NCBI GenBank assembly: GCA_030832825.1
Contig: JAURIJ010000007.1
Coordinates: 1 to 64,000 of the forward strand
Length of the DNA: 64,000 nt
Reading direction: 5' to 3'
From: Gammaproteobacteria bacterium
Lineage (GTDB): Bacteria > Pseudomonadota > Gammaproteobacteria > Pseudomonadales > Pseudohongiellaceae
Shown here: in pieces, positions 22,077 through 31,865 of the stretch
Layout of the letters: each line of letters opens with the position of its first letter
Numbering within the stretch: the stretch's first letter is position 1
Program-made: the position numbers and the translations under genes
The notes under the pieces: model-generated
The model's input: only the letters and a program-made list of their open reading frames with translations
Databases searched by the model: none
What the model was told of the DNA's origin: nothing

Positions 22077-22649
22077 TCAGGACTCCCGGCGTCGGACGCG
22101 CTCCAGATAGTGCGCCCAGTCGAAGTGAGGGCCCGGGTCTGTCTTGCGTCCGGGAGCGATGTCGCTGTGCCCCACGATCGTCTGGGGCGACAGCGCGGGA
22201 AAGCGCTGGAAAAGGGTATGTGTCACCGTCACCAGTGCGTCGTATTGCGCCGGCGTGAACGCTTCGTGGTCGGTGCCTTCCAATTCGATACCAATCGAGA
22301 AGTCATTGCAATTCTCGCGTCCGCCATGACAGGACTGCCCGGCATGCCAGGCCTTGCGCGTGAAGGGCACGTACTGGGTGAGCCGTCCCTGCCTGTCGAT
22401 CAGCAGATGGGCCGAGACGCGCAGGTGGGCGATGCCGGCGAAATAGGGATGGGCCTGCGGATCCAGCGTGTTGCAGAACAATTCATCGACATGGCCACCG
22501 CCATACTCACCCGGCGGCAGGCTGATGTTGTGGATCACCAGCAGGATGATCCGCTCGCCCGGCGGGCGGTCGGAGCAGTTCGGCGAAGGCAGCTGACGCG
22601 CGTTTTCCAGGCAGTCGTCGGGACTCAAGAGCGATACTCGTCGTGGCAC
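22077..22649 (-). CDS. ampD: 1,6-anhydro-N-acetylmuramyl-L-alanine amidase AmpD (GTG start proposed)
   Basis: 'ENARQLPSPNCSDRPPGERIILLVIHNISLPPGEYGGGHVDELF', 'RKAWHAGQSCHGGRENCNDFSIGIELEGTD', 'IVGHSDIAPGRKTDPGPHFDW'. The ORF extends to 22802. Confidence 0.92.
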   Translation of the reverse strand: MPRRVSLLSPDDCLENARQLPSPNCSDRPPGERIILLVIHNISLPPGEYGGGHVDELFCNTLDPQAHPYFAGIAHLRVSAHLLIDRQGRLTQYVPFTRKAWHAGQSCHGGRENCNDFSIGIELEGTDHEAFTPAQYDALVTVTHTLFQRFPALSPQTIVGHSDIAPGRKTDPGPHFDWAHYLERVRRRES

Positions 22650-22795
22650 GGTGGCGCCGATTCTAGCTGGGCCGCCGGCAGCAATCCATCGCCACGCCAC
22701 GCGCCCGGGTGCGCTACCAATCCCCAGGGGGCTGGGCCATAATTCCGGCCAACGTGTGTCACCCGCCCCACCCTGCTCGCCCTCAGGAACCTCCG

Positions 22796-23626
22796 ATGTC
22801 ACTGCCCGATGATCTTTGCGCCACCGTCACCAACGCCATTCGCGAGGATGTCGGCAGCGGCGACATCACCGCCCTGCTCGTGCCCGAGGACACGCTGGCC
22901 AGCGCAAGGATCTTCGCCCGCGAACCCGCCATCCTCTGCGGCAACGCCTGGGTGAACGAGGTGATGCGGCAGATCGACCCGGACATCCGCTGCCAATGGC
23001 ATTGCGAGGAAGGCGATCGCATCGCGGCCAACGCTCCCCTGGTGACACTGCAGGGCCGCGCGCGCTCCCTGCTGACGGCCGAGCGCTGTGCGCTGAATTT
23101 CCTGCAGACACTGTCGGGCACCGCCACGATCTGTCGCCAGCATGCCGACCTGGTGGCCCATACCGGTGTGCGTCTGCTGGACACCCGCAAGACCATTCCG
23201 GGTCTGCGCACCGCCCAGAAACATGCCGTCACCGTGGGCGGCTGCCACAATCACCGCATGGGCCTGTACGACGCCTTCCTGATCAAGGAGAACCACATCA
23301 GCGCGTGCGGCTCCATCGCTGCAGCCGTCGCGGCGGCGCGCAGCCTCTTCGCCGACCGGCCGGTGGAAGTGGAAGTGGAGTCGCTGGAGGAACTCGACCA
23401 GGCTCTGGCGGCAGGTGCCGACACCATCATGCTGGACAATTTCACGCTGCCGCTGCTGCGCACGGCCGTGGAACGCACGGCGGGTCGCGCGCGCCTCGAA
23501 GCCTCGGGCGGCATCAATCGCGAGACGCTGGTTCCCGTGGCGGAGACCGGCGTCGATTTCATTTCGATCGGGGCACTCACCAAGGACTGTCGAGCCATCG
23601 ACCTGTCGATGCTGTTCCAGCGCTAG
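22796..23626 (+). CDS. nadC: Nicotinate-nucleotide pyrophosphorylase (carboxylating)
   Basis: '[16 protein letters not shown]', '[42 protein letters not shown]'. Confidence 0.97.
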   Translation: MSLPDDLCATVTNAIREDVGSGDITALLVPEDTLASARIFAREPAILCGNAWVNEVMRQIDPDIRCQWHCEEGDRIAANAPLVTLQGRARSLLTAERCALNFLQTLSGTATICRQHADLVAHTGVRLLDTRKTIPGLRTAQKHAVTVGGCHNHRMGLYDAFLIKENHISACGSIAAAVAAARSLFADRPVEVEVESLEELDQALAAGADTIMLDNFTLPLLRTAVERTAGRARLEASGGINRETLVPVAETGVDFISIGALTKDCRAIDLSMLFQR

Positions 23627-23651
23627 GGTCACCATTCTGTCAGGAGGCACC

Positions 23652-24374
23652 ATGAAGCATGTTCGACACCTGGCCCCCAGGGCCGACCTCTCCCTTTGCC
23701 GGTCCCTGCTGCAGATACTGCTGCTCTGTCTTCTGCCCGCCGGCGGCGTCATGAGCCACCCGGGCCCGTTGGATCAGAACGGCGGCCACTACGACGGGCA
23801 GAGCTACCACTGCCACATGCCGGGCTGCGAGATGCCGGACTCCTTCTTCCGCTCCGGGCAGGACAGCTTCTTCTTCGATCCGCGCACGCGCGAGCAGTTC
23901 TTCAATGAGGTGGACTGGGACTATTCGCGCGATTACGACGGCGACTGCCAGACCACCCGCAATGAGATCCTGGTCATCACCAGCCGGGCGCCCGTCGGCT
24001 ACACCAACCCGCGCAACTGCGAGGTGCGCACGGGCGAATGGTTCGACGAATACACCGGCAAGACCTTCACCGTGGCGGCCCAGATCGACATCGACCATGT
24101 GATCCCGCTGCGCTATGCCCACAATCAGGGAGGCGACGCCTGGCCGCCGGAAAAGAAACTGATGTTCGCCAATGACCCGGCCAACATCGTGCTGACAGAG
24201 CGCAGCGAGATTCGCCGCAAGAACGATCGCGGTCCAAGCCGCTACCTGCCCCGAGACGAGTATCAGTGCGCTTACGTACGCCAGTGGGAGGCGATTGCAG
24301 AAAAATACGATCTGCGGCTGGCCAATGCGGACCGCAACCGGATCACGGTGATTCTTCGAGACTGTGAGGAGTAG
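23652..24374 (+). CDS. Exported HNH-family endonuclease with N-terminal YHYH-like segment
   Basis: N-terminal hydrophobic signal; 'DQNGGHYDGQSYHCH'; 'QIDIDHVIPLRYAHNQGGDAWPPEKKLMFANDPANIVLTERSEIRRKNDRGPSRYLP'. Confidence 0.8.
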   Translation: MKHVRHLAPRADLSLCRSLLQILLLCLLPAGGVMSHPGPLDQNGGHYDGQSYHCHMPGCEMPDSFFRSGQDSFFFDPRTREQFFNEVDWDYSRDYDGDCQTTRNEILVITSRAPVGYTNPRNCEVRTGEWFDEYTGKTFTVAAQIDIDHVIPLRYAHNQGGDAWPPEKKLMFANDPANIVLTERSEIRRKNDRGPSRYLPRDEYQCAYVRQWEAIAEKYDLRLANADRNRITVILRDCEE

Positions 24375-24429
24375 GTCGAGGAGATGCGGCGAGTGACCCG
24401 CGAGCACGGGTCACTGCCGGTCTTGCTGC

Positions 24430-24831
24430 TTACGGAGCGGGCTGGATGGCGATGTCTTCCATGGAACCGCCGGCATACTGCAGACGGGCATCACCGGCCG
24501 GGAAGCCGACGATCTGCAGCACGTAGGCAAAGACGTCTTCGTACTCGGTGTCCATCAGGGCGCCCGGCTTGTCAGCCGGCATGGCGCTCATGACCTGCTC
24601 GAACAGGTACATCAGCGGCTGGCCGCGCCAGGTCTGCAGCACGGTCTTGTAGTAATCGGCATTGTGGCAGGTGGAGCAGTTCTGTTCAAACAGAGGCTTG
24701 CCGGTCGCTGCCTGTTCGGCGGTGTAGACACCTTCCATCAGCGATGTCGGTTGAGCACCTGCATCGGCCATCACGCCGCTGGCGAGAACTGCAGTCAATA
24801 CGGTGGCTGTTGCGAGTCTGGCTTTCTTCAT
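24430..24831 (-). CDS. Exported monoheme c-type cytochrome
   Basis: Signal peptide; 'GKPLFEQNCSTCHNADYYKTVLQTWRG' (CxxCH) with distal Met. Confidence 0.85.
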   Translation of the reverse strand: MKKARLATATVLTAVLASGVMADAGAQPTSLMEGVYTAEQAATGKPLFEQNCSTCHNADYYKTVLQTWRGQPLMYLFEQVMSAMPADKPGALMDTEYEDVFAYVLQIVGFPAGDARLQYAGGSMEDIAIQPAP

Positions 24832-25004
24832 GTTCAAACACTCCGGCACATGGTGTGCAACTGGTTCACTGGTCTCACGGTTTCAATTCTGACAGCCAAG
24901 GCTGAACCTTGGCTGAACACCGCTGGCGACTTCCGGTTTCTTGAGAGCGCGCTACGTTAAACCACCGAAGTGCTTTTATCAAGCAAGCCGGAGGGCACGT
25001 TTTC

Positions 25005-25782
25005 TCACACGTCTCCCGTCTTGAAAGGCGCGCTGGCTGTGCCCTGCAGACGCGCGTTGTCGTCGAAGAACAGCACGATATTGCGGTAGCGGGACGTCAG
25101 CGCGATGGCATGCAACTCGTCGAGATCCCGCCCCAGATGCGCCTGCAGAGCAGCGAATTGTTCGCTCATTTGCGGGCTGACCGCCTCTATTTCGGCGACG
25201 CTCAAGGAAGACCCGATCACGCTGGAAAAATTCTCGGCCAGAGGACGATTAAGCGGCACTTGCTCATGGGGGGGGAATCTGCAGCTGCTCCACGGCCTGC
25301 ACGAATCGCTCGAAATCAGGCCCGGACTCCGGTCGACTCGCGTAGACATACACCGGAAAGTGCTCACCGAATTGCGCCAGCTGCGACAGGGGCACGCCCC
25401 GGCTGGTGATGGCCAGCGCCGGCACGGTGTAGAAACTGCTGTCGAGGAAGACCACAGCCACCGGCCACTGCTCGTACACAGGCTTGACGCCGTAAACCAG
25501 CGCGAGCACCTGCAACAGCACCACCAGACCGATGTCGGTGCGCAGTTCGCGCGCACTCTTGCGCGGATTGAAGAGGATGAGTGTGCACAGCGGCCCCAGC
25601 ACCTGATCGACGGCAGCCACCAGCTGAAGGCCCTGCCAGCCGCCTGACGCAGAGAAATAGGGTGCGGGGTAACAGACTAGCAGCAACACGCCCACAAACA
25701 GGGCGAACAGGCTCAGACTGAGGAGAAAATGCACGAACGCGGCGGTCAGACGCGTGTGCGGGCGCTGCAACGAAAACATCAT
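25005..25782 (-). pseudogene. Type IV pilin accessory protein (TfpX/TfpZ-like), reading frame split at a G8/C8 homopolymer
   Basis: N-terminal ORF 25264..25782 ends ...EQLQIPPP*; the continuing frame (25005..) begins ...PPHEQVPLNRPLAENFSSVIGSS. With seven C the reading is att ccc ccc cat gag caa, which is open. Confidence 0.7.
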
Positions 25783-25800
25783 CTCAGCACGCGATGCCCA

Positions 25801-26208
25801 TCAGCACAGACCGATGCCGACGCATGTACCGCCCGTGGTCCACTGGACGGGCACAGTGAGGGTGGGCGTCAGCGTGTAGGTGTGGCTGTCGACGTCGGCG
25901 GTGGCAGTGGCGATGATCACGCCGTCTGTGACGGTGGTGGACGCGAGCCAGCCGGTAGCGCCTGCCGTGGGGGGAATGCCATTGGTGCCGGCATCGGCGC
26001 CCGCGAGCGCACTGATGCGACCGCTTTGAATGGCAATGCCAAGCGCCGTCTTGTAGGGCGTGGTTGAGAGAATGACTTCGCTGAAGCGGGCGCGCTGGGT
26101 GTAGGTCTGATAGGCCGGCAGTGCGACGGCGGCGAGGATGCCGATGATGGCAATCACGATCATCAATTCTATGAGGGTGAAGCCTGCGTGGCGGGGGTGC
26201 TGATTCAT
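25801..26208 (-). CDS. Type IV pilin (second copy)
   Basis: '[37 protein letters not shown]'; C-terminal CVGIGLC. Confidence 0.92.
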   Translation of the reverse strand: MNQHPRHAGFTLIELMIVIAIIGILAAVALPAYQTYTQRARFSEVILSTTPYKTALGIAIQSGRISALAGADAGTNGIPPTAGATGWLASTTVTDGVIIATATADVDSHTYTLTPTLTVPVQWTTGGTCVGIGLC

Positions 26209-26266
26209 CGTGCGTTCTCCCACGGGAGCCCGGAATCCGGCAAGTGTTGCAGTGAGTGTAAAACCA

Positions 26267-26306
26267 TTCACGCGCTGCCGACCGACATGGGCCGGCAGCG
26301 CGTGAA
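26267..26306 (-). terminator. Strong hairpin between the two pilin genes
   Basis: TTCACGCGCTGCCG-N12-CGGCAGCGCGTGAA, perfect 14-bp stem followed on the minus strand by TGGTTTTAC. Confidence 0.7.
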
Positions 26307-26312
26307 CACGTA

Positions 26313-26726
26313 TCAGCAGACGCCGGCTGCCAGGCAGGTGCCGGAAGTGGCCCACTGAATCGGAGCAGTCACGCCGTTCGGCGTCAGAATGTAGGTGAAG
26401 CCGCCCACGTCGGCAGAGCCAGTGGCTGTGATCACGCCATTGGCGACGGCAACGGAAGCCACTGCACCGGTCGCGCCAGCCTCAGCAGGAATGCCGTTGG
26501 TGCCAGAGTCGGCGTCAGCCAGCGCGGCAATTCGGCTGGTCTGGGCAGCCACTTCGAAGGCGCTCTTGTACGGCGTGGTGGCCAGCACGACTTCAGAGAA
26601 GGCGGCACGCTGGGTGTAGGTCTGGTAGGCAGGCAGCGCGACAGCGGCGAGGATGCCGATGATGGCAACCACGATCATCAGTTCGATCAGCGTGAAACCT
26701 TGTTGTACTTTCTTGGCCTGGATCAT
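26313..26726 (-). CDS. pilA: Type IV pilin (probable major subunit)
   Basis: '[42 protein letters not shown]'; C-terminal CLAAGVC. Confidence 0.93.
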   Translation of the reverse strand: MIQAKKVQQGFTLIELMIVVAIIGILAAVALPAYQTYTQRAAFSEVVLATTPYKSAFEVAAQTSRIAALADADSGTNGIPAEAGATGAVASVAVANGVITATGSADVGGFTYILTPNGVTAPIQWATSGTCLAAGVC

Positions 26727-27138
26727 GTTGTTCTCCTGTTAGGCGTTGTTTACGAGTTTAGAAGTCGTTTTCGGATTTCGACAAGTTTCCGCACTGGCCC
26801 ATCCGGGGCGCAGGGACTGGCGGGAGTGTTTCACAACCCGTGCCAGTTCTGCCCGACAGCTTATGAAAAACAAGTAACTAATTGAAATCAAATATGTTTT
26901 AAAAACGCACAGGTATTTGACGGGATGAGGCTGCCAAACGCGTCGCAAAGCAGACAATCCGCCTGCTGACATTTTTTGTCACAAAAGAACATGGAAGGGC
27001 GTTGACCACGCAAGTGCAGGAGCGCCCGAGCGCCGCCGGCCCCACCGGAGTCGCGGTGCCATCCTGTCGAGTGCCTGCGTGATCCTCTATACTCGCCACA
27101 CTAGTTCGGTCTCCGGCATCAAAACACAGCACCAACTC

Positions 27139-28836
27139 ATGACAATTTCCCTCAGCGGCCTTGCCAAGCGACTCGTGACCGACGGCCTGCTCTCCGAAGC
27201 CCAGGCCGAGGAATCCCTGCGCGCGGCACGGCGGGACAAGATCCCGTTTGTCACCCATCTGGTGAAGAACCAGGTGGCCGAGGGCCGCCACATCGCCATG
27301 GCGGCCTCCCAGGAATTCGGCTCGCCCCTGCTCGATCTCAATGCCTTCGACCTGGCGAACTGCCCGCGGGATCTGATCGACCCGAAGCTGCTGCGCAAGC
27401 ACCGCATGCTGCCGCTGCTGCGCCGTGCCAACCGCCTCTATCTGGCAGCGTCCGACCCGACCAACATCACGGCCTTCGACGAGATCAAGTTCCACACCGG
27501 GTTGTCCACCGACGTGATCCTGGTGGACGAAAGCCAGCTCTCGCCCGCCATCGACCAGTTGATCGATCTGATCGAGGGCAAGGATTCGCTGCACAGCCTG
27601 CTGGAGGATTCGGCGCTGGACGCCCTCGACATCGAGGCCCAGGCCGAGAATGCCACCGACGCTGAGGCCGGCGCCGTGGACGAAACCCCCATCGTGCGCT
27701 TCGTCAACAAGGTGCTGCTGGATGCCATCCGCAGTGGCGCCTCGGACATTCATGTCGAGCCTTATGAAAAGGCCTACCGCAACCGCGTGCGCAGCGACGG
27801 CATCCTGCGCGAGATCGCGCGGCCGCCGCTCGCGCTCGCCGCCCGCATCGCCTCGCGGCTCAAGATCATGGCTCAGATGGACATCGCCGAGCGCCGCCTG
27901 CCGCAGGACGGCCGCATCAAGATGAAGCTCTCGCGCACGCGCGCCGTGGATTTCCGCGTCAACACCCTGCCCACCCTGTGGGGCGAGAAACTGGTGCTGC
28001 GCATCCTCGACCCGGGCAGCGCCCAGATGGGCATCGACGCCCTGGGCTACGAGCCCGAGCAGAAGCAGATGTATCTGCACGCCCTGCAGCAAAGCCAGGG
28101 CATGATCCTGATGACGGGGCCCACGGGCAGCGGCAAGACGGTGTCGCTCTACACCGGCCTCAATATCCTGAACACCAGCGAGATCAACATCTCCACGGCG
28201 GAAGACCCGGTGGAGATCAATCTGGAGGGCATCAACCAGGTGGCCGTGAACCCGCGCATCGGCCTCAGCTTCGCCAGCGCGCTGCGCGCCTTCCTGCGCC
28301 AGGACCCGGACGTGATCATGGTGGGCGAGATCCGCGATCTGGAGACGGCCGAGATCGCCATCAAGGCGGCCCAGACCGGCCATCTCGTGCTCTCGACACT
28401 GCACACCAACAGCGCCGCCGAGACGCTGACACGCCTGCGCAACATGGGCGTGCCGTCCTACAACCTCGCGACGTCCGTCTCGCTGATCATCGCCCAGCGC
28501 CTGGCCCGACGCCTGTGCAATCACTGCAAGCGGCCGGTGACGCTGCCCGAATCCGCCCTGCTCGAGGCGGGCTTCGCCGCCGGCGCGCTGGCCGATCTGC
28601 AGCTGTTCGCGCCGCGCGGCTGCGAGGCTTGCCACGACGGCTACAAGGGCCGGGTGGGAATCTATGAAGTGGTTCCTGTCACGGACGCGCTGGCACGTAT
28701 TATCATGCAGGACGGCAATGCGCTTCAGATCGCGGACCAGGCCCGGCGCGAGGGCTTCGGCAGCCTGCGGGACGCCGCCCTGCGCAAGGTGGCGGCAGGA
28801 CTGACCAGTCTCGAGGAAGCCAATCGCGTCATCTGA
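27139..28836 (+). CDS. pilB: Type IV pilus assembly ATPase PilB
   Basis: Walker A 'MTGPTGSGKTVSLYTGLNILN', 'VGEIRDLETAEIAIKAAQTGHLVLSTLHTN', tetracysteine 'CNHC...CEAC'. Confidence 0.97.
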   Translation: MTISLSGLAKRLVTDGLLSEAQAEESLRAARRDKIPFVTHLVKNQVAEGRHIAMAASQEFGSPLLDLNAFDLANCPRDLIDPKLLRKHRMLPLLRRANRLYLAASDPTNITAFDEIKFHTGLSTDVILVDESQLSPAIDQLIDLIEGKDSLHSLLEDSALDALDIEAQAENATDAEAGAVDETPIVRFVNKVLLDAIRSGASDIHVEPYEKAYRNRVRSDGILREIARPPLALAARIASRLKIMAQMDIAERRLPQDGRIKMKLSRTRAVDFRVNTLPTLWGEKLVLRILDPGSAQMGIDALGYEPEQKQMYLHALQQSQGMILMTGPTGSGKTVSLYTGLNILNTSEINISTAEDPVEINLEGINQVAVNPRIGLSFASALRAFLRQDPDVIMVGEIRDLETAEIAIKAAQTGHLVLSTLHTNSAAETLTRLRNMGVPSYNLATSVSLIIAQRLARRLCNHCKRPVTLPESALLEAGFAAGALADLQLFAPRGCEACHDGYKGRVGIYEVVPVTDALARIIMQDGNALQIADQARREGFGSLRDAALRKVAAGLTSLEEANRVI

Positions 28837-28867
28837 AGCGCGCAGCACACAACACACGAGGAAGATC

Positions 28868-30091
28868 ATGGCGAATCCGGCAACGTCAAATCAGACGATC
28901 TATCTGTGGCAGGGCACGGACAAGAACGGCAAGAAGACCAAGGGCGAGATGCCCGGGGCCAGCCAGGCCCTGGTGAAGGCGCAGCTGCGCAAACAGGGCG
29001 TCATTGCCACCAAGGTCAAGCGCAAGCCCAAGGACCTGTTCGGACCGACGAAGCAGGCCATCACCCCGGGCGACATCGCCATCTTCAGCCGTCAGCTCGC
29101 CACCATGATGAAGGCGGGCATCCCGCTGGTGCAGTCCTTCGAGATCGTCGGCGAAAGCCTGGAGAATCCGTCCATGGCCGAACTGGTGCGCTCCGTGCGT
29201 GATGACGTCGCTGCCGGCAACAATTTCGCCGACTCCATCCGCAAGCATCCGCGCTACTTCGACGAGCTGTTCTGCAACCTGGTGGAATCCGGCGAGCAAT
29301 CGGGCGCGCTGGAGACCATGCTCGACCGCGTCGCCACCTACAAGGAAAAGACGGAAGTCCTGAAGGCCAAGATCAAGAAGGCCATGAACTACCCGATCGC
29401 CGTGGTCGTGGTGGCCATCGTCGTCACCGGCATCCTGCTGGTGAAAGTGGTGCCGCAGTTCGCCGAGACCTTCTCCAGCTTCGGCGCCGACCTGCCGGCA
29501 TTCACGCTGTTCGTGCTCGGGCTTTCCGATCTGGCCATAGCCCACTGGTGGAAAGTGGTGATCGCGCTGGTGGCCGGCGGTTATGCCTTCAAGGAGGCGC
29601 GCCTGCGCTCGAAGGAGTTCGCCAATGCCGTCGACCGCATCTCCCTTAAACTGCCGGTGATCGGTCCCATCGTCGAGAAATCCTGTTACGCGCGCTTCAC
29701 GCGCACGCTCTCCACCACCTTCGCCGCCGGGGTGCCGCTGGTGGATGCGCTGGATTCCGTCGCCGGCGCCACCGGCAACATCGTCTACTCCAGTGCCACC
29801 CGCCGCATCAAGGACGATGTCAGCGCCGGTCAGCAGCTCAACTTCGCCATCCGCACCACCGCGCTGTTTCCCGTGATGATCACCCAGATGGTGGGCATCG
29901 GCGAGGAGTCCGGCGCGCTCGACTCCATGCTCGACAAGTGCGCCACCTACTACGAGGCCGAAGTCGACAACGCCGTCGATGGCCTGACGGCGCTCATGGA
30001 GCCGATCATCATGTCGGTGCTGGGCACGCTGATCGGCGGTCTGATGATCGCGATGTACCTGCCCATCTTCCAGCTCGGCCAGGTGGTCTGA
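28868..30091 (+). CDS. pilC: Type IV pilus inner-membrane platform protein PilC
   Basis: 'FSRQLATMMKAGIPLVQSFEIVGESLENP', 'GEESGALDSMLDKCATYYEAEVDNAVDGLTALMEPIIM'. Confidence 0.97.
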   Translation: MANPATSNQTIYLWQGTDKNGKKTKGEMPGASQALVKAQLRKQGVIATKVKRKPKDLFGPTKQAITPGDIAIFSRQLATMMKAGIPLVQSFEIVGESLENPSMAELVRSVRDDVAAGNNFADSIRKHPRYFDELFCNLVESGEQSGALETMLDRVATYKEKTEVLKAKIKKAMNYPIAVVVVAIVVTGILLVKVVPQFAETFSSFGADLPAFTLFVLGLSDLAIAHWWKVVIALVAGGYAFKEARLRSKEFANAVDRISLKLPVIGPIVEKSCYARFTRTLSTTFAAGVPLVDALDSVAGATGNIVYSSATRRIKDDVSAGQQLNFAIRTTALFPVMITQMVGIGEESGALDSMLDKCATYYEAEVDNAVDGLTALMEPIIMSVLGTLIGGLMIAMYLPIFQLGQVV

Positions 30092-30119
30092 GCCGCGTCC
30101 CCACCCTGCGAGTGTATCC

Positions 30120-31016
30120 ATGACCCTGATTGAACTGATCCAGCAGCGGCCCGCTGTCCTCATTGCGCTGACAGCCGGCCTGGGCCTGCTCGTGGGCAGT
30201 TTCCTCAACGTGGTGATCTACCGCCTGCCGCTGATGCTGCAGCGCGAGTGGCGCCAGCAGTGCTGCGAGTTTCTGGAACTGGACGCGCAGAAGTTCAGCA
30301 AGGCCGACCCGGTGGCGCAGCACAAGGTCTTCACCCTGGCGAAACCCGACTCCCACTGCCCGCAGTGCAATGCGCCGGTGCGCGCCTGGCAGAACATCCC
30401 GATCCTGAGTTACGCCCTGCTCGGTGGCCGCTGTGCCAGCTGCAAGGCGTCGATCTCCGTGCGCTATCCGCTGGTGGAAGCAGCCACCGGCCTGCTCAGC
30501 GCCCTGGTGGCCTGGCACTTCGGTGCGAGCCTGCTGACACTCGCGCTGCTGGTGTTCATGTGGAGTCTGATCGCCCTGACCATGATCGACTTCGACCACC
30601 AGCTGCTGCCCGACAACATCACCCTGCCCCTGCTCTGGCTGGGCCTGCTGGTGAACACGCTGCTGCCAGCAGGGCTCGCGAGTCCCGGCGACGCCGTGCT
30701 GGGCGCCGGGCTGGGCTATCTGTCGCTGTGGTCGCTGTACTGGGCCTTCAAGCTGCTGACCGGCAAGGAGGGCATGGGCTATGGCGACTTCAAGCTGCTG
30801 GCCGCACTGGGCGCCTGGATGGGCTGGCAGAGCCTGCTGCTGATCGTGATCCTGTCCTCGCTGGTCGGCGCCATCGTGGGCATCAGCCTGCTGGTGCTGC
30901 GCGGTCGTGACCGCAACATCCCCATCCCCTTCGGGCCTTATCTGGCCGGAGCCGGCGCCATCGCCCTGCTCTGGGGCGAGACGCTGCAGCGGCTCTACCT
31001 GCAGTGGATGACCTGA
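30120..31016 (+). CDS. pilD: Prepilin peptidase PilD
   Basis: 'LLVGSFLNVVIYRLPLML', CPQC...CASC motif, 'MIDFDHQLLPDNITLPLLW', 'GKEGMGYGDFKLLAALGAWMGW'. Confidence 0.97.
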   Translation: MTLIELIQQRPAVLIALTAGLGLLVGSFLNVVIYRLPLMLQREWRQQCCEFLELDAQKFSKADPVAQHKVFTLAKPDSHCPQCNAPVRAWQNIPILSYALLGGRCASCKASISVRYPLVEAATGLLSALVAWHFGASLLTLALLVFMWSLIALTMIDFDHQLLPDNITLPLLWLGLLVNTLLPAGLASPGDAVLGAGLGYLSLWSLYWAFKLLTGKEGMGYGDFKLLAALGAWMGWQSLLLIVILSSLVGAIVGISLLVLRGRDRNIPIPFGPYLAGAGAIALLWGETLQRLYLQWMT

Positions 31017-31666
31017 GCGTGAGCGCGCCGCGCAACGGGCCGCTGATCGTCGGGCTGACGGGCGGCATCGGCAGTGGCAAGAGTGCGGCGGCAGACTGCT
31101 TCGAGCTGCTCGGTGTGCCGGTGATCGACGCCGACACGGCGGCGCGGGAGGTGGTGGCGCCAGGCAGCGATGCCTTGCGACGGATTGCAGACCACTTCGG
31201 TGCGCAGTGCCTGCTCCCCAGTGGCGAGCTGGATCGCGCGGCCCTGCGCCAGCGAGTCTTTGCCGAGCCGCAGGAGCGAGAATGGCTGGAAGCCCTGCTG
31301 CATCCCCTCATCCGGCAGCACATCGTGGCCGCGCTGGCGCAGGCCGCCGCCCGGCCGGGCGTGCCCTATATCATCCTGAGCAGCCCGCTGTTGCTGGAAA
31401 CCGGTCAGGATGCGCTGGTTGATCGCGTACTGCTCGTCGATGTCGACACCGCCCTGCAGCGCGAACGAGTGCTGCGCCGCGATGGCAGCGCAGCCACCAC
31501 CGTCGACGCCATGATCGCCACCCAGTGGCGCCGGGAACAGCGCCGCGCGGGCGCCGACGACGTGATCCTCAACGACGGCAGTCTGCAAGACCTGCAGACC
31601 GCCGTGCACAGGCTCGATGCGGCCTACCGGCAGCTGCCGCCAACCACGAGGGATGAACACCCGTGA
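31004..31666 (+). CDS. coaE: Dephospho-CoA kinase (GTG start; start uncertain)
   Basis: '[40 protein letters not shown]'. Confidence 0.95.
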   Translation: MDDLSVSAPRNGPLIVGLTGGIGSGKSAAADCFELLGVPVIDADTAAREVVAPGSDALRRIADHFGAQCLLPSGELDRAALRQRVFAEPQEREWLEALLHPLIRQHIVAALAQAAARPGVPYIILSSPLLLETGQDALVDRVLLVDVDTALQRERVLRRDGSAATTVDAMIATQWRREQRRAGADDVILNDGSLQDLQTAVHRLDAAYRQLPPTTRDEHP

Positions 31667-31857
31667 ATACACGCACTCTGGAAGTCAATTGCCCCACCTG
31701 CATGAAGCGGGTGCCCTGGACGCAAGAGAGCCCCTGGCGGCCGTTCTGCTCGCAACGCTGCAAGCTGATCGACTTCGGCGACTGGGCCAGCGAGCGGCAC
31801 AGCATTCCGGGGGAAAGCCTGCCGCAGGAAGAGGACGAGGACGCCGAGCCGCGTTGA
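31663..31857 (+). CDS. yacG: DNA gyrase inhibitor YacG
   Basis: '[44 protein letters not shown]', zinc Cys4 motif. Confidence 0.95.
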   Translation: MNTRTLEVNCPTCMKRVPWTQESPWRPFCSQRCKLIDFGDWASERHSIPGESLPQEEDEDAEPR

Positions 31858-31865
31858 GAAGCGGC

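Noticed and set aside
26899-28869. 656-aa minus-strand ORF
   Set aside because: Antisense to pilB, a shadow ORF.
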